This document shows positions 36,000 through 49,400 of a DNA stretch of 64,000 nucleotides, piece by piece. This stretch comes from Ostrinia nubilalis (taxonomy: Eukaryota; Arthropoda; Insecta; Lepidoptera; Crambidae). Under the pieces are notes generated by a model. It was given only the letters and a program-made list of their open reading frames with translations. It did no database searches and had not been told where the DNA came from. The stretch lies in the NCBI RefSeq assembly GCF_963855985.1, contig NC_087113.1, forward strand, positions 11,009,889 to 11,073,888, in the 5' to 3' direction. Position 1 is the first letter of the stretch. Every line of letters starts with the position of its first letter. The position numbers were made by a program, and so were the translations under genes.

Positions 36000-37258
36000 C
36001 GATGCAGAAACTAACGAGATTTGAAATCAAATACTTCAATAATGAGTCGCATATTATGAACTTGTAATCAATAACAACCAGAGATAGAGAAAGGATGTCC
36101 AAATGTAAGTGGACATATTATTTATGTAGAGAATTTTGTGTACGTGTACTAAAATGGCAATAAGCCTATAGAACTTGTCTTACAATCGCTACGAGTTGAT
36201 CGTTTTAAATACGTGTAGTGAAGTCATATCCAATCTATTCACGCTATGATAGCACATGAAATTAAATAGACCACGTCTTTGCAACTCGTTTGACATGACG
36301 TCATAGCATTAAGCTAGGTCGAACACGTCGGAAGCCGTTCCCCGTCGGCGAGGCAACTGGTGGCCTAGTTGTTTATTCTGTTATGAAGTTTCGCTTCTTC
36401 TCATTTCTAGCTGTTGACCTGATGCGTGACATGTCATTGTTCATGGAAAATGTGGGTAATCAAGTATCCTATCCTAATTTATGAGGATAGATAAATGGAT
36501 ATTTGTTACCCTTTGACGCAATACTTCTAAACGGATTTTGATAAAACTTTACAGAACTGTCCAACACACATATTTTTTAATGATATTGAGTTATTTGACC
36601 TTTGCAACGAGTGGAGTAATTTTTGTGACGAACTGAGCTTCCCGTTCCATTTTCCGCGGGTGACGCTGCGGGCAAAAGCTAGGCTCAACATGAGTGCACT
36701 CAAACTTCCTGGTCTGGCTGGTATTTCTTCACCCTTTGACTGTTTTGATACATATTCTGACGGTAATTATGTTAAGAACAAAAGCGTATAATGGCACAAC
36801 AATAACATAATAATATGAAAAGGTGCAAACGGCATAATTATTGCGAGCGTGAACTGTTAAATCCCGTCGCGGTAGAACGTCTAAACACGGCTTAGGGCGC
36901 CGTTAGGTGTAGACCGGGATTAAGGTAACCCCGGCCGGTGAACCCGGAGATAAATGATCCGGCTGAGGGCGATGATGGATGGTTTTATTGTTTTCTTTTG
37001 TTTTGTTTCACTTTTGAGGGGTCTTCGAGTGAGAGGTTCGCATTTGTGATGTCCACAACGAAGTCCTTTTTCAACACATTGTCAACAATGCTGCCTGGTT
37101 TTTCAGTCCTATCAACTTTTGCTAACAACAGTGTGGGATAAAGCGTCTTAAAATAGGTCGATCATGTTTAAACTTGGTAAACCATAATTTCAGATTTTGA
37201 ATTGGTAAAGTTTTTGTGCCAGAATTTTTCTTAATCAGAAGTATGATAATGACATTTA
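36000..37258. other. Unannotated stretch with one weak retroelement remnant
   Basis: Only a minus-strand retroelement 3' remnant (about 36,520-36,690, ending ccgcgggtgacgctgcgggc) is recognisable. Confidence 0.45.
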
Positions 37259-37425
37259 GGCTAAGTTGCACCATCTTACTTTAGCTTTGACAACTGTCAA
37301 ACTCCATACAAATATCACCGGTCATTGTTATAGTTACGGATAAAATAAGTCTAGTCCACTGTCCAATCCAGCCTAAGATTTTTGACGTTTGTTAAAGTCA
37401 AAGTATAATGGTGCAACTCATCCCT
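37259..37425. mobile_element. MITE, 'GGCTGAGTTGCACCA' family with internal insertion
   Basis: TAGGCTAAGTTGCACCATCT ... ATGGTGCAACTCATCCCTA; about 45 bp longer than intact copies, with extra sequence around ataaaataagtctagtccac. Confidence 0.7.
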
Positions 37426-37503
37426 AATGTATGCGTACTTTCCTGAGCTTGTGAAAAATCAAGACTCTCACTAATGTTAGTTAGAATTTACTGTTCAGTG
37501 TTA

Positions 37504-37793
37504 GGCTAAGAACTCATGGCGCGATTTTCACCCGCACCCGCATTTCTGTAGAATGCAGATACTTATGTAAAAACTAATGCACAACTCACGACGCGGTTTT
37601 CGCCCGCAGCGGGTGCGGTTGTAAACGGGTCCCGCTCGGAGGTTTTCACCCGCGCGAAAACCATTTTGTACCAGCGACTTAGCACGCTTTTACAATAACC
37701 GCGCAAATAACCACTCCCGTGAATTTTGAAATAAAACCGCAATTCCACAACCGCCGCGGGCGCGGGTGAAAGTCACGCCGTGATTTCTTAGCC
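37504..37793. mobile_element. PIF/Harbinger-type MITE
   Basis: Ends GGCTAAGAACTCATGGCG and CGCCGTGATTTCTTAGCC, with a GC-rich subterminal TTTCACCCGC / GCGGGTGAAA, flanked by the 3-bp duplication TTA at 37,501-37,503 and 37,794-37,796. Confidence 0.85.
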
Positions 37794-38931
37794 TTACTGT
37801 GACAAAAACATGTACCTACTTAAGTGCATCTGAAAATTCGTAATTTCAGCTAAAACTAAATTTCCCATTGCAAAGCTAAGGCCAGCTTTGTTCATAGTTT
37901 GTGAGCTAGTTACAGAACTAAAAACCGCGTGCGTCCGCCATTGTCGGTCGCGAAAGATAAGTCTGCGGTCATAAGCGCAAGTTTAGTGGCGGCCTCGCTG
38001 GCATAGAGCCAGTGTGCACGAGGGTTTACAACGTTTTTGGAGATGATTATGATTAGACCGATGATGGAGATTAGAAATCTCGTACATTTTGACCTCGTTG
38101 TGGTATTTTGAAGTAATTTTCTGGATACAAAATTAAATGATAGTTAAAAGACGAAGTACTCAAGAATAGTTTCAAGTTTGTAATTGGGCTTAAATTCAAC
38201 CATTCGTTCTAATGGATGCCAGTTTCCAGAATGCGCTGCATGTTGTAAAGGAAATTAACTAATTCAATGAGGGCAAAATGCTTCTTTTAGGCAAACTTCT
38301 CATTTATATGTATAATAATAATTATGTTACCGAGACTGGTTTTTCGCATAACAAGATAATCAAGTTTAAAATTAAAATTCAATCGTTTCAGTCAAGCCAG
38401 TAGTCGGCTATTGGACAAACGCCTCCCCCAAGTAGTATGTTAAAAGACAAAACATCTAGGCACAAAAAAGGTATCTCTCCCATCGGTATCAACATCTGAA
38501 AAGGTTGCAAGTTTTAGGAATTTCAAACAGGTTTCCTTCTTTGTCTCTTATACATCTGGAATCAGCAAACTGCAGCTCTCGCGTCGCTGCACGACGGAGC
38601 GAGAGGGACGGCTTCAAATCGCTCTATTTGTCTCACCACGCATTTACATATCCCGCTTTGGACTAAGGAACACTGTACGTTTCAGACTTATTTTATTTTT
38701 ATATATATTTTACTTTATTAGTGATAACGGTGATAACAAAAAATTGCTCAAACAGATTTATCAAAATGTCTTACAGATAGGTACGAGTACAACTCAAAAT
38801 AACTGTACAATCAGTACAGACATTTTACTGTTGTCTAAACCTTCAGAGGAGTGGGTTCACGACACATTTGATACATTTTTGTCTTGTCTACGTTCAATCT
38901 TAGACCCACTTTTAAAATCTTTGTGATGTTA

Positions 38932-38962
38932 TAGTCAATAGTCAATAGTCAATATTATCTTT
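38932..38962 (-). mobile_element. (AGTCAAT)n-type retroelement 3' tail
   Basis: Tandem atagtcaat units followed by attatctttattgcattcca, the inverse of a LINE 3' end with microsatellite tail (minus strand). Confidence 0.5.
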
Positions 38963-39827
38963 ATTGCATTCCAAGTTGAACATAAGGTCTTAAGGTGCCA
39001 TACCATGAGTGCCTTTAAAATGATCTCTCACAAGGCTATAAACATCAAAAGTGTTAAAATTTCCTTGATTTTCTCTCTTATAAAGGTGATACTATATCTA
39101 TTATGATGACTCTCCATAAATCCCTAGCTATCCCAAAAGACGACTCAAATCTTGCAAAGTTTTGGAGTGTATGAATTTATTCAGGAACACTGACTTAATT
39201 ACGGAACTGTACTATTGGGAAATGAAATTTTTACGTATTTTGCCTTTTATCATAGTGATATTGTCCTCAAATTTAAATTTTCGCTATACTCCGGTTATCA
39301 TAAGCATGAATAACAAGCGAAGTTAATATAAAGCTTGTAAAAAGGCGAGTTACATAAAAGGTACCGGATAGTTTCTTCAAGTTTATCAAAGAAACTAAAA
39401 GAACGTTTACCGTGGAATATCACAGTTTCTATTATTCTAAAAGATTTTCATCTCTATTCAACGAGCACGAACTAAAACACGAAGATTTTACTAAAAGTTG
39501 CGAACTCCGCGTGTAACTGTCCTAATTTCACCCGTAATCGTTCTCTAAGGCCGTGACCACACTGCAGACTTATCGCCTTAGAATGTTCTTCAATTACATC
39601 ATTTGATGATAGAGACAATTGAAGGTAATAGATTAACCTACTATTTTTTTTAAACTTTCATAACATCTCTTTGTTTCACTCCGTTAATGATTATGCCTCA
39701 ATATGTTACTAGCAAATGTGTTTTTACTTCATTACATTAGTGGATAGTATTTTACTACTTTACAATTTATCTGAGCTGAGCTACGTTCTACATCATAGGT
39801 CCGTATTCAGTTGATGTAACTTCGTTT

Positions 39828-39992
39828 CTCGAGTGGCGACCACGGGCTGGAGCGTAGGCAGGCCCCCTACTAGGTGGACCGACGATCTGGTAAAGGTCGC
39901 GGGAAGAGCCTGGATGCGGGCAGCGCAGGACCGTTCATTGTGGAAAACCTTGGGGGAGGCCTTTGTCCAGCAGTGGACGTCATTTGGCTGAA
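39828..39992 (+). mobile_element. RTE-type retrotransposon 3' fragment
   Basis: Encodes PTRWTDDLVKVAG in a disrupted frame; ends gtccagcagtggacgtcatt. Confidence 0.85.
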
Positions 39993-40425
39993 ACGAACTG
40001 CGTTTCACCTATCTCATGTAATACGCATTATCGTCTTGGAACTTATTTCCAACTCCCCATCCCCATTCTACATTAAAAAGCGTTTCGAAGTTACATAGAT
40101 TTTAAAACTCCGTGGAGTGTGACATCAGCCTTACGTCGAACGGAAAAGTTACATAGTTTGAGACACCGAGCAGAAGTTGTGCCTGTCTCTGTTAACTGTT
40201 ATGGGGGTAATAAGGACAGTAATAACCGGTGGTGTTATTATTTGGAGTTAATTTCTAATTCATAGTGATTTGATACGAATGCGATCTGATGTAGAAATGA
40301 GGTAACAATCAGAACATTGTTACGGCATGACCCGGTGGTTAGCTATAAGCGATTTTGTGAAAAATATTATTGGCAGGTAGTTGCTAATTATTGATAAGAT
40401 AGGCCCCCTTAATTGCTTTCCCCCG

Positions 40426-40610
40426 GGACAAACTTGACCTTCATTGGTTGGGTTTTTATGGCGGTCAAGCTGTAGATCCTGGCTACACAGGAGTTGCAGT
40501 GGTGGGAACGAGAGGTGGGAATAGTCCCGTAGCTAAAGGATTGCAACGCTTCGGTCGCAGGCTTGATTCCCACTAAAGGCAAATAAGAATTAAGGTGCAC
40601 AATACATGTG
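40426..40610. repeat. Interspersed repeat shared with 21,355-21,470 (inverted)
   Basis: Shares cttgaccttcattggttggg, tatggcggtcaagctgtaga and cctggctacacaggagttgc with the inverse of the segment at 21.4 kb. A tRNA-like B-box (gcttgattcccac) lies at its right side, so a SINE-related origin is possible. Confidence 0.6.
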
Positions 40611-41085
40611 TGTCGAAACATTGCTGCAATAAGTACTTATGCTCATTTCTAATTGATCGATTACGCATATTTTAAGCATGCGAATAAGCATGTGCAAGTG
40701 TGCAACTGTACCAAGCGAAATCAATTTGTTTAATGTTTAAGTCAAAACTATTTATTGTTGTTAAGATTTCAAGTTATTCAACGAGGTACCTACTCATTTT
40801 TCTCGATATATTTATCGGTAAGGGTCAGGTTTTTTTTATGTCTACTTGTATTATCTATCACAGGTTTCTCATATCATGATATTACCGTTTAACTTAGTAT
40901 GCGAATTAATGGAATAATATTAGGTTAGTGTTCAAGTTAGATCTAGTCTGACGTTTGTCTTACTTCCAAATGTGATTGTGTTAGCCTCGCATAATCAGCT
41001 AATTATGATTTGAAAACTTTTCACTGGTTCTATTTGGTAATTTTAACTCGGTACTACGTTAAAATCTAACCTACTTTAAAGTTTT

Positions 41086-41205
41086 AGGCTGAGTTGCACC
41101 ATCTTACTTTAACTTTAACAAACGTCAAAAATCTGTCAAACTCCATACAAAAAGCAACGGTCATTGTTATAGTTACGGTTAAAGTAAGTTGGTGCAACTC
41201 AGCCT
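41086..41205. mobile_element. MITE, 'GGCTGAGTTGCACCA' family, intact
   Basis: AGGCTGAGTTGCACCATCTT ... GTTGGTGCAACTCAGCCT, 120 bp, both arms preserved. Confidence 0.92.
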
Positions 41206-41619
41206 TAGACTTCAAGGTGTCACGTAAAAGATAAAAAAAGACTTACTACATATTTTATAATTAATAAATAAAAACAGTCTCAAAAACTCGTTATAAGTTC
41301 TATGGGTGTATTCACAGCTCTATCGATCTTGAAAATCAAATAGAACCCAAGAACAGAACCTAAGCTATCCATCGCTAATCATTATACAAACATTATACTT
41401 ATAATGTTATGTATGAATCATGGGAAATATGATTCGACCTAAGCCTTTCCCAAAAACTTTTGGGTGGACCTTTACCGAAAAACTTGGTACTTGTTTTTGT
41501 TTTGTTTCATATTTGAGTCTCCCGAGTGCTATTTGTTTATAAGAAAACCCATCTGGATGAAAGCTAAGTTTTACTAGTCAAAAAAATTCTTGTGATAACA
41601 CGATATATATAAAATAAGT

Positions 41620-41872
41620 GCTACCTTTACGATGTCGGCGGTCCACCTTGTGGGTGGACGTCTCACGCTGCGTTTTCCGGTACGCGGCCTCCATTCCAGA
41701 ACCTTGCTGCCCCATCGGCCGTCAGTTCTGCGTACTATGTGCCCTGCCCATTGCCAGGTTGCTAATCCTGGAAGCGCTGGACGCAGGCCGCTACCAATCG
41801 ATCAACATGGAAAGCATTGGGGGAGGCCTATGTTCAGCAGTGGACGTCCTATGGCTGAAATGATGATGATGA
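41620..41872. mobile_element. Composite of two RTE 3' fragments in opposite orientation
   Basis: 41,620-41,760 reads as the minus-strand RTE tail (gtccaccttgtgggtggacg, ggtacgcggcctccattcca); 41,765-41,872 reads as the plus-strand tail (ctggacgcaggccgctacca, cagcagtggacgtcctatgg). They meet tail-inward with no spacer. Confidence 0.8.
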
Positions 41873-42487
41873 AAGTAAATGCTCAAAAAGTCACACAAAC
41901 TCAAAGTACCAACAGATACTTTATTCTATAGCCTACTTAGTGGTAAAAGAGATGGCCTTGCGAATTATACGAGTAATAATGTCCAAGATTTGATTTGTTG
42001 TCTACTAATATACCTAATACAGAGTGTAATTGACAAGATGGACTAACATTATCTTAATTCTGACTCAAATTATTATGTCCTAATCCAAGCCTGGGCATTG
42101 TCCTTCATAACTATAATAATCTTAAGGTCAAAAGTTCTCTGGTACTATTGTTATTTTATGAATTTCTTAGGTAATTAGTTTTGAATGCTTATTCTAATCT
42201 CTAAGGATTGAAATTTATTATTTTATGCGCCATTATCCAGGCAGATGTCTGCCACAGATAATGTTATAATTTGAAACAAAAACGCGCTGGGCTTTAATTA
42301 GTTTTTTAGATAAATTCAACTCAAACCACGGGGTATACGGTTTTGTATTTTAGTAGAAACGTGCTGAGATCAACGAAGCGATAGAGCTTTGGCCTGCATT
42401 AGTGTTGCTGGCCTGTCGATAACTTGACCATCGATTGTGATCCTATCGCCATCTTATCTTTTCTTTATTTAGTTTTAGTTAGTTTTT

Positions 42488-42522
42488 AGTTGCAAGAGCT
42501 GATTGTATCAGCTCTTGCAACT
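42488..42522. repeat. Perfect 16-bp hairpin
   Basis: AGTTGCAAGAGCTGAT, loop tgt, then ATCAGCTCTTGCAACT. Confidence 0.95.
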
Positions 42523-43287
42523 TAGAGCTCTACAACTACTTCGAGGCAGGAATGCCGGCTAAAAAAGAGCAACGTAAAAATTTGCATTCCCTATTCTTAG
42601 CATATTTTTCAATCAGCTTACAATACCAGGCAGGTGATTCCATTTCAAATAACTCCCACAATTTTGTATTTAAAATAACTTTCAATATTCTAGTCCTAGC
42701 CTTCTCAAATAAAGTTGCCTAAAATTATGAATTAGTATCTAGATCAGCAATAAAATTAATTTTACTTTGAACAATGCAATGTCATATATCTACACTTGTC
42801 CTTTACCACTTAAAACTCTTTACAAAAAGTCAGGTCTCACACATTCCTATCGATTTCAATTACTTATCTGCTTGTTTGAGTTTAATTTTTATCGACAATC
42901 CAAATCACCGCACTGGCCCCTTGCAGCTCATGAATACATTACCGATGATAAAGCGACTGGAAAAAACTAGATGTTCTGTTCTGATACGCCGCGAAATGCA
43001 CGATACGGCTTGAAGCTGTTAACATTCTGTAAATCCGCTGGGGTTCTGAAACAAAGGAGTGTCTGGCTGGAGCTGTTTGATACTGGCTATTTGCCATGGA
43101 AGCGCTTTAGGATCCATAAGTTAGCGGTCCTTAATTTGAGTGAATAGAAAAGTGTAAAACGATGTTTGACTATTTTTAATTTATGTTGTGTGTAAAAATA
43201 AAAAGGAATTCTTAAATGAAACAGTGTTTTAAGTAACTATAAGTTCTTTTGTTACTCTGTAAATATTGTTATCAGTGTAATGAAATA

Positions 43288-43400
43288 GACAAAAAATGTT
43301 TGTCTCGAAGTGCTGGTCGGGAATTGTAAAGACTAAGAGCAATTGACGATTTGCAAGTACAAATTTAATTAGTCCAGACAATTCTTATTTTGATTTTGGT
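43288..43400 (+). mobile_element. Retroelement 3' fragment, 'gtttgtctcgaagcgctggt' family (decayed)
   Basis: tgtttgtctcgaagtgctggtc followed by a degraded tail; compare 10,188, 11,810 and 20,872. Confidence 0.6.
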
Positions 43401-43927
43401 TAAAACAAAAGCTTAGGTCAAAACAATAATAAAATAGGTCTACAAGATGGACTGATGACCTGGTAAAGCTTCGAAGCAAGCAACTTCCCATATTAATTTG
43501 GGCAACGACTATGTATAATAATAAAGTCGCATAGCTATGAATATGAGGGTAAATAAATAATAAACATCACAAATTGTTAGGCAACAAAAAATACCTTTCC
43601 AACTTCAGAAAGTAATTCTCTTTAAGCCTTATAAGTATAGGTCTGTTAACGCGTATTGAAAGTTGGAAGCCCTTTTAAGTATAGGATGTTTTCGTGAAGG
43701 CAAAAATGAAAGCCATAATAACACGTTTTCACGCTTGACGACCGCACAAATTGGATTCCAGAGGGTTTTCACTAGAACTAGGTCCAAAAAAGTGGCTGAA
43801 GTAATTTCGGATAATGTTGTTTACGATTTTTCGACAAGGTGAACAATTTTCTTTTTGTATTTAAAATACCGTTTTATTCGTTTATGAGCACGATTTGTGT
43901 TATGAATAGTACGTGATTTTATTTTAA

Positions 43928-44860
43928 GGGAGAGTCCGCTAATTTGGACCAGTTTTTTTCAATCCCATTTTACACATAGTTTTCTTTTGTTTTTGCTAAT
44001 GTCCATGGTATACAATAAAAGATACATTATTCAACTTACTATTTCATAAGTATTAATTAACATGATTGTTGTATATTTAGCACAAATCAACAAAGTACGA
44101 GTTCAGAGCTTCGGTCCAATTTAGCCAACCGGTTCGATAATTTGTACCACAGGGTTACTAAATTGGATTTCAATAAATTTCAAGCCTTTAAAAAAACTAT
44201 GGCAAAATATTATACGATACATTCTTAACAAATTAGGAAACGAAAAGGAACAGTAGTTAATAACATAGACAATCGATATTATTTTACACGTTATCACGAT
44301 TTTGAGTACAAGTTTTGTAATTCCAATTATCGTAACGCACACTTGTACCTAATCTTCTTTGCCAGTCTTTTGCTTTCATTTATTGTTAGTCAAACATAAC
44401 TACGCTATTATAACTTCAAAATATCATTTACTAAAAAAAAATTCAAAATCCTTTGGTAAAAATCCATACAACTTGATGTGGTACAATTTAGCCGACTAGG
44501 TGATAGTGCTTTTAAAAAATCGGTAAATTAATATAGCTTATTAAATACCGAAAAATGTTTCAAATAATTGTAATCCACACTAATTTACGCTTCTAAATAA
44601 TATATTAGAAACACCCTGTGATTAAATTTAACAAAATTACAATCTAAACATGTATTGTCAAAAGTTACTTGAAAACAATGAAAAAATACTTTTCAAAATA
44701 AAACACACGTGTTTGTTGTCACGGCAAAAACCACATGGCCGATATTAATTGATTATAGTTGTGTATCGCTGAGTGTTGCAATTACAGACATTCAATAAAT
44801 ACTTTACGAAATATGAGGGTGGTACAATTTACCCGGCGGTACAATATACCGAACTCTCCC
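43928..44860. mobile_element. DNA transposon remnant with GGGAGAGT ends
   Basis: About 930 bp between GGGAGAGTCCG and CGAACTCTCCC. The interior repeats a ggtacaatttagcc-like word in several orientations, as often seen in subterminal transposase sites. Target duplication not resolved (TA possible). Confidence 0.6.
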
Positions 44861-46434
44861 CTATGTGTAGGGTTAGGTTGGATTCTATACGATAGAGACA
44901 ACATTTTTTTTTAAATGTTAACTATCTTTCAATTGAATTTGAAGGAGGCGCTAAGGTAGGTACATTTTTGAGAATTTAATAATCATAATAGTTAACAGAT
45001 AGGTACTACTTTAGTTTTATTTTTATCCATTAGATATTCTTAATAGTAATTTCAGTTACAGTGATACTAACCATTTAATTTTATTCTCTCATATACCTAC
45101 ATGAACGTGAAAGTCTATAAGGATGGATTAATGTAAAACAGCTGATTAAAAATTGATAAGGGCATCAGCTATCTGCAATATGAAATATTATACTCCCTAA
45201 CTTTAGATTTTCATGCGTTATCACTGCTATCAATATTTGAGTGCTCTCCAATAAAATCAATTCCATCAACATCAAATAAAACATCTGCCGGCGTCATGAA
45301 GAGCAACCCACATCAAAACACGCTAAATACCCGATCGATTGCGTGATCCATTCACGGGTCGCCCATTCAATATCCGTCTCAGGCAGCCGCCGTATTTCCG
45401 CAAAATGTGGCCCTGACCCAAATGAGGGCGGAACAGATCTCAAAAATTGCGAAGAAGACAAAAGACTTCTGAAGATAGTCGCGTTAGTCAACTCTCCTTA
45501 AAATTTATACAGAACTTCATTCTGTTTATAGTGATGTGCTAGGATACAGCATTGTTAAATTCCCGTAACGGTACGGTTTGTATTTTGCAATTTATTTTAT
45601 TCGTTACTAGCTGACCCGGCGAACTTTGTTCCGCCTTAATGGCAATAAATAAGCAGACTTTTTTTTAATTTCGAACGGGATAAAAAGTATCCCTATGTCC
45701 TTCTCCTGGCTCTAAACTACCTCCCTGACAATTTTCAGCTAAATCGGTTCAGCCGTTCTTGAGTTATAAGTGGTGTAACTAACACGACTTTCTTGTATAA
45801 ATATAGATTTTATTCTTCTTACCTACTCAAAAAATATCAATGAATTAGGTAGTGAAGCCAGATCTTTCATTGAATAGAGCGTTGATCTTTACGCGGTTAA
45901 GTATTATTATTCACAATTTTATTAGATGCTCCATGGGACTTCTTAAACTATAATAATTCTAATAAAAGTTCACCACACTTTTACTACATACTAATATTTT
46001 AATTAAATAAGGGCATAGTAAACAATAGTTTATTTAGATACTACAGTGAATATTTTTTTACTTATTGTTTGCCTTAAATAGATACTTTATTTACCAACTC
46101 AATGACGTGTCTACTAAAGCTTGCCCTATCAATCACGTTGGGTAAAATTCGCTTTGTTTTTATAAATACTCACCAATCTCGATTGCAAAAGTACTTACCA
46201 ATTCCATTTCAACACATCACTAGTGCTTGCCTCGATCCCACGCATCGCTGAGTCTTACGCACTCTTAGTGAAATTAATTTTATTAAAACTCCCCTCGACG
46301 ACCGAAAATCTACCCTAAATCCCTAACAACTAAAACGAATTTCATAGAACACCAGCCAGTTCATTTTATTGAAATTCACAGCATGAAGTCAAGGCAGAAT
46401 AATGAAATGAAAACGAACATATACTTTTATATCG
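44861..46434. other. Intergenic, between the TE-rich half and the IgSF 3' UTR
   Basis: Contains one retroelement fragment (45,607-45,808). Nothing else recognised; an open frame at 45,294-45,491 on the minus strand has no domain. Confidence 0.5.
45607..45808 (+). mobile_element. Retroelement 3' fragment, 'CTAGCTGACCCGGCGAACTT' family
   Basis: Near-identical to 24,801-24,973 (gtccttctcctggctctaaa; gttcttgagttataag; cacgactttctt), but 20 bp longer in the middle. Confidence 0.9.
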
Positions 46435-46440
46435 TTTATT
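46435..46440 (-). terminator. Candidate poly(A) signal AATAAA
   Basis: TTTATT on +, i.e. AATAAA on the minus strand, at the far edge of the repeat-free block downstream of the IgSF stop. Chosen because it coincides with the end of that block; such hexamers are common by chance in AT-rich DNA. Confidence 0.3.
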
Positions 46441-49400
46441 TATCCGGTATACGAGTTTCCATAAACACATGGCGATGAATATATGGATTCTGTACATTCA
46501 ATATCAAAGTAAACAATAAAATGTATATTAATAAATGTAAATATATATTATTATGATCTATTAAATTATTTGGCACCGAGACGCGATACTCGAATGTATC
46601 GAAATGGACGCTAAGTACAAAAAGTTACAAATCATTTTGATACAGAGAAATAACCTTCGTATCGCAAAGTCAAAATACTCGTACATGTGCCAAATATAAG
46701 AACCTTCCGTAAACAGTTTCGGTAACGTCTCTAACATTTTCGCAGATAGGAAATTTCATCAAAACATATAACACGATGAAAAAACTCTGTAAGTAATTTC
46801 AGTGGCGTATATTGACTGAGCGATACAACATAATACTATTACATCATCGAAGTAAATTTATATGAGGAGCGGGGGTCGCGGAGCTATACATATCTACTGC
46901 AGCAAGTGCGAGAGGAAAAGGGACTCCCGAAATGCATACGAGAGAAAGAGAGAGGAGAAGAAAGTAAGGGAAATGACTAACAGAATAGGAGATTGATTTA
47001 TCTAATGAGATTTGGTGATAACCGTCGGGTGGATCTGCGTGGAGACTAGAAGAGGGCACTACATAGCTCCTTAACTAACTACGAATTCCGTGATGGACGG
47101 ATCATTGCTTTTTCCACATTTCCAGGTACATAAACTAAACCAACGTTATAATCTTTGTCAAACTCATCACAATTGACAGTAACATTCAGTTATACAAAAA
47201 TACATCTCACTACTACCTAACTAAACTAACTTCTGTTTTAAATTCTCTTCAACGACGATAACTTCATTAATTCTGTCCGCGACACTCCCGCCCTCGCAGT
47301 GGTATCACAATTCTTAACAACAACAACGATCCATAATACTCTGCTAGAAATGAATGTACGACACAAACTACGAAATGCAGAAGGGTGATGATTGATTGAT
47401 AACGATTCTCTATTGACAAATGCGTTAATTTTAATATTTCGATGCTAAATTCGATGTAAATATCAATGCTATTGAACAAGAACATTTAGAATTGTTTAGA
47501 ACATTTTTGTAAATATCTTTAATCGTTTTTCAAATCGCACATCACTGAGGAGTATTATAGCTTTACAAGACAAAGGACGAAGAAGAAAGAAAACAGTTAA
47601 ACACAATCTAATAGAAACTAACCACTGATATTAACATTTCAACATCGAACATTTGATAAAATTTACACTTACACTACTAAATTGTTGCAAAAATTGTGGT
47701 AGCAAATGTTTTTCATACAAAACGTCACCCGATCTAAACGGGCGTCTAAAATTGACATCGAAATTTACATGATTTAGTTTAAGCTATGATACATAATGTA
47801 TTAATTATACGTTATTTATTAAGAATTTGACATCTATATAAAATATATGCTAGCTTAACCTCAAGTGTTCGAGATTGAAACGCAACAGTTTAATCTTGAA
47901 CACTTCAGTACACTGCTTTAAAACTAGCATTGGAATCGTCTTTACGAATTCACAATTTACGTTAAATAATACTAATTTCAATTGGTGTTCACATTACATA
48001 CGCAAAATCTTTAATTCCAATAGACACTACAAACGAAATATTAATTTCATCAATTTACGAATAATTAGAATCTTTTTTAAAAATATCAACAATTTGGCAC
48101 ATTTTCCTGTTTTTTCGAATATTCTAAAATAAGGTCAACAATGAAAGAGGAGGAGGGAAACAAAGCAAAGGGTACGTGAACGTGTCCACTGCGGTCCAAA
48201 CTCATTTTTTACGATTTTATACGTCATTTAGTGAGAACATACTGCGTGCTCGAACGAACGGGGCGCAGTGTTCGAAGATAAATTGCTCGTTGTTACATAC
48301 GAGAATGTAATTGTATAATATGTTAGTAAACATTAATTACCGCCGCTCAGGCTTAGAGTGAAATATTCGTGAAAACAGATCTCATAAATATCTAGCTATT
48401 ACGCAGATTAATAGGAGTGTTGTTTTTACTTAACCTTAATCATCCCAAAATTAAATTATTATGAATACGTAGTTGCAAAACAAACAAAAGATACTTCGCA
48501 CTTCTACGAAAATTAATTTCCATATAGTATACAAACATTAGCACAACCGAATAAAGCCGCATAAATAATTAATTAGCGTTCATTTATAAACGTAATTCCA
48601 GTTGAATAAATTGCGATAGAGGTCCGATTCCCGCTAATATAATCCGAAGACCTAGCCCAGACATATTTCTAAGAGAAAATTATGCGTCTAACGTAAGGCT
48701 GGGGGATTTCCAGTAAAATATTTGAGATGGGTAGGCCAGCTAGTAAACGTTAGACCCTCATTGAGACGGTCCCGTTGACAATGATATAGAAGGGACCTTA
48801 TTATTCTGTGAATACTCGAATTTCGAAGACGTATATTAGTTGCTTGTTATAATTTAATAAAAGGGTTGAATTTATAAGGCAAGAAAATTAGATTGGTTAA
48901 TTGGTACAAAATATTTGAGATATCTCTACTTACTCATACAATCACTCAATGAAGTTTTTTTAGTATACGTTCTAAAATGAAATAAGTCAGTGCCGCAGCG
49001 GATCCGTTCGTTACTAGAGATTAAAGATAGGTTAGTATACTAGAAATACAAATTATCAATATGGTACAATCTACAAGACTAGAGTAAGGATAGGCTGCTG
49101 TGTTGTCAGACGATCGATTGTCAAAATTCGAAAGTTTTTGTTGAATATTTTACAATACTATTGGCAACAGTAAAGGATATGTAGCTCTTATAAAATTGTA
49201 TACTTAAATAACATGATGGTATAAACGTGGACTCGTTACCGTTAAAACAAATGCCAATCCTATTGAAATTAAATGTCTATTCATAACATTTTTGTGTTCT
49301 TTTTATCCCAAAATTGTTAATGCAACAAAAAACTTAAACAGCAATGAACAATTTGAGACACATGTTTAGGATAAACTTTCAAAGTGACAATCGATTGTCA

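Noticed and set aside
45294..45491. 65-codon minus-strand frame near the IgSF 3' UTR
   Set aside because: No domain, no splice context, no repeat match; kept only as unannotated sequence.
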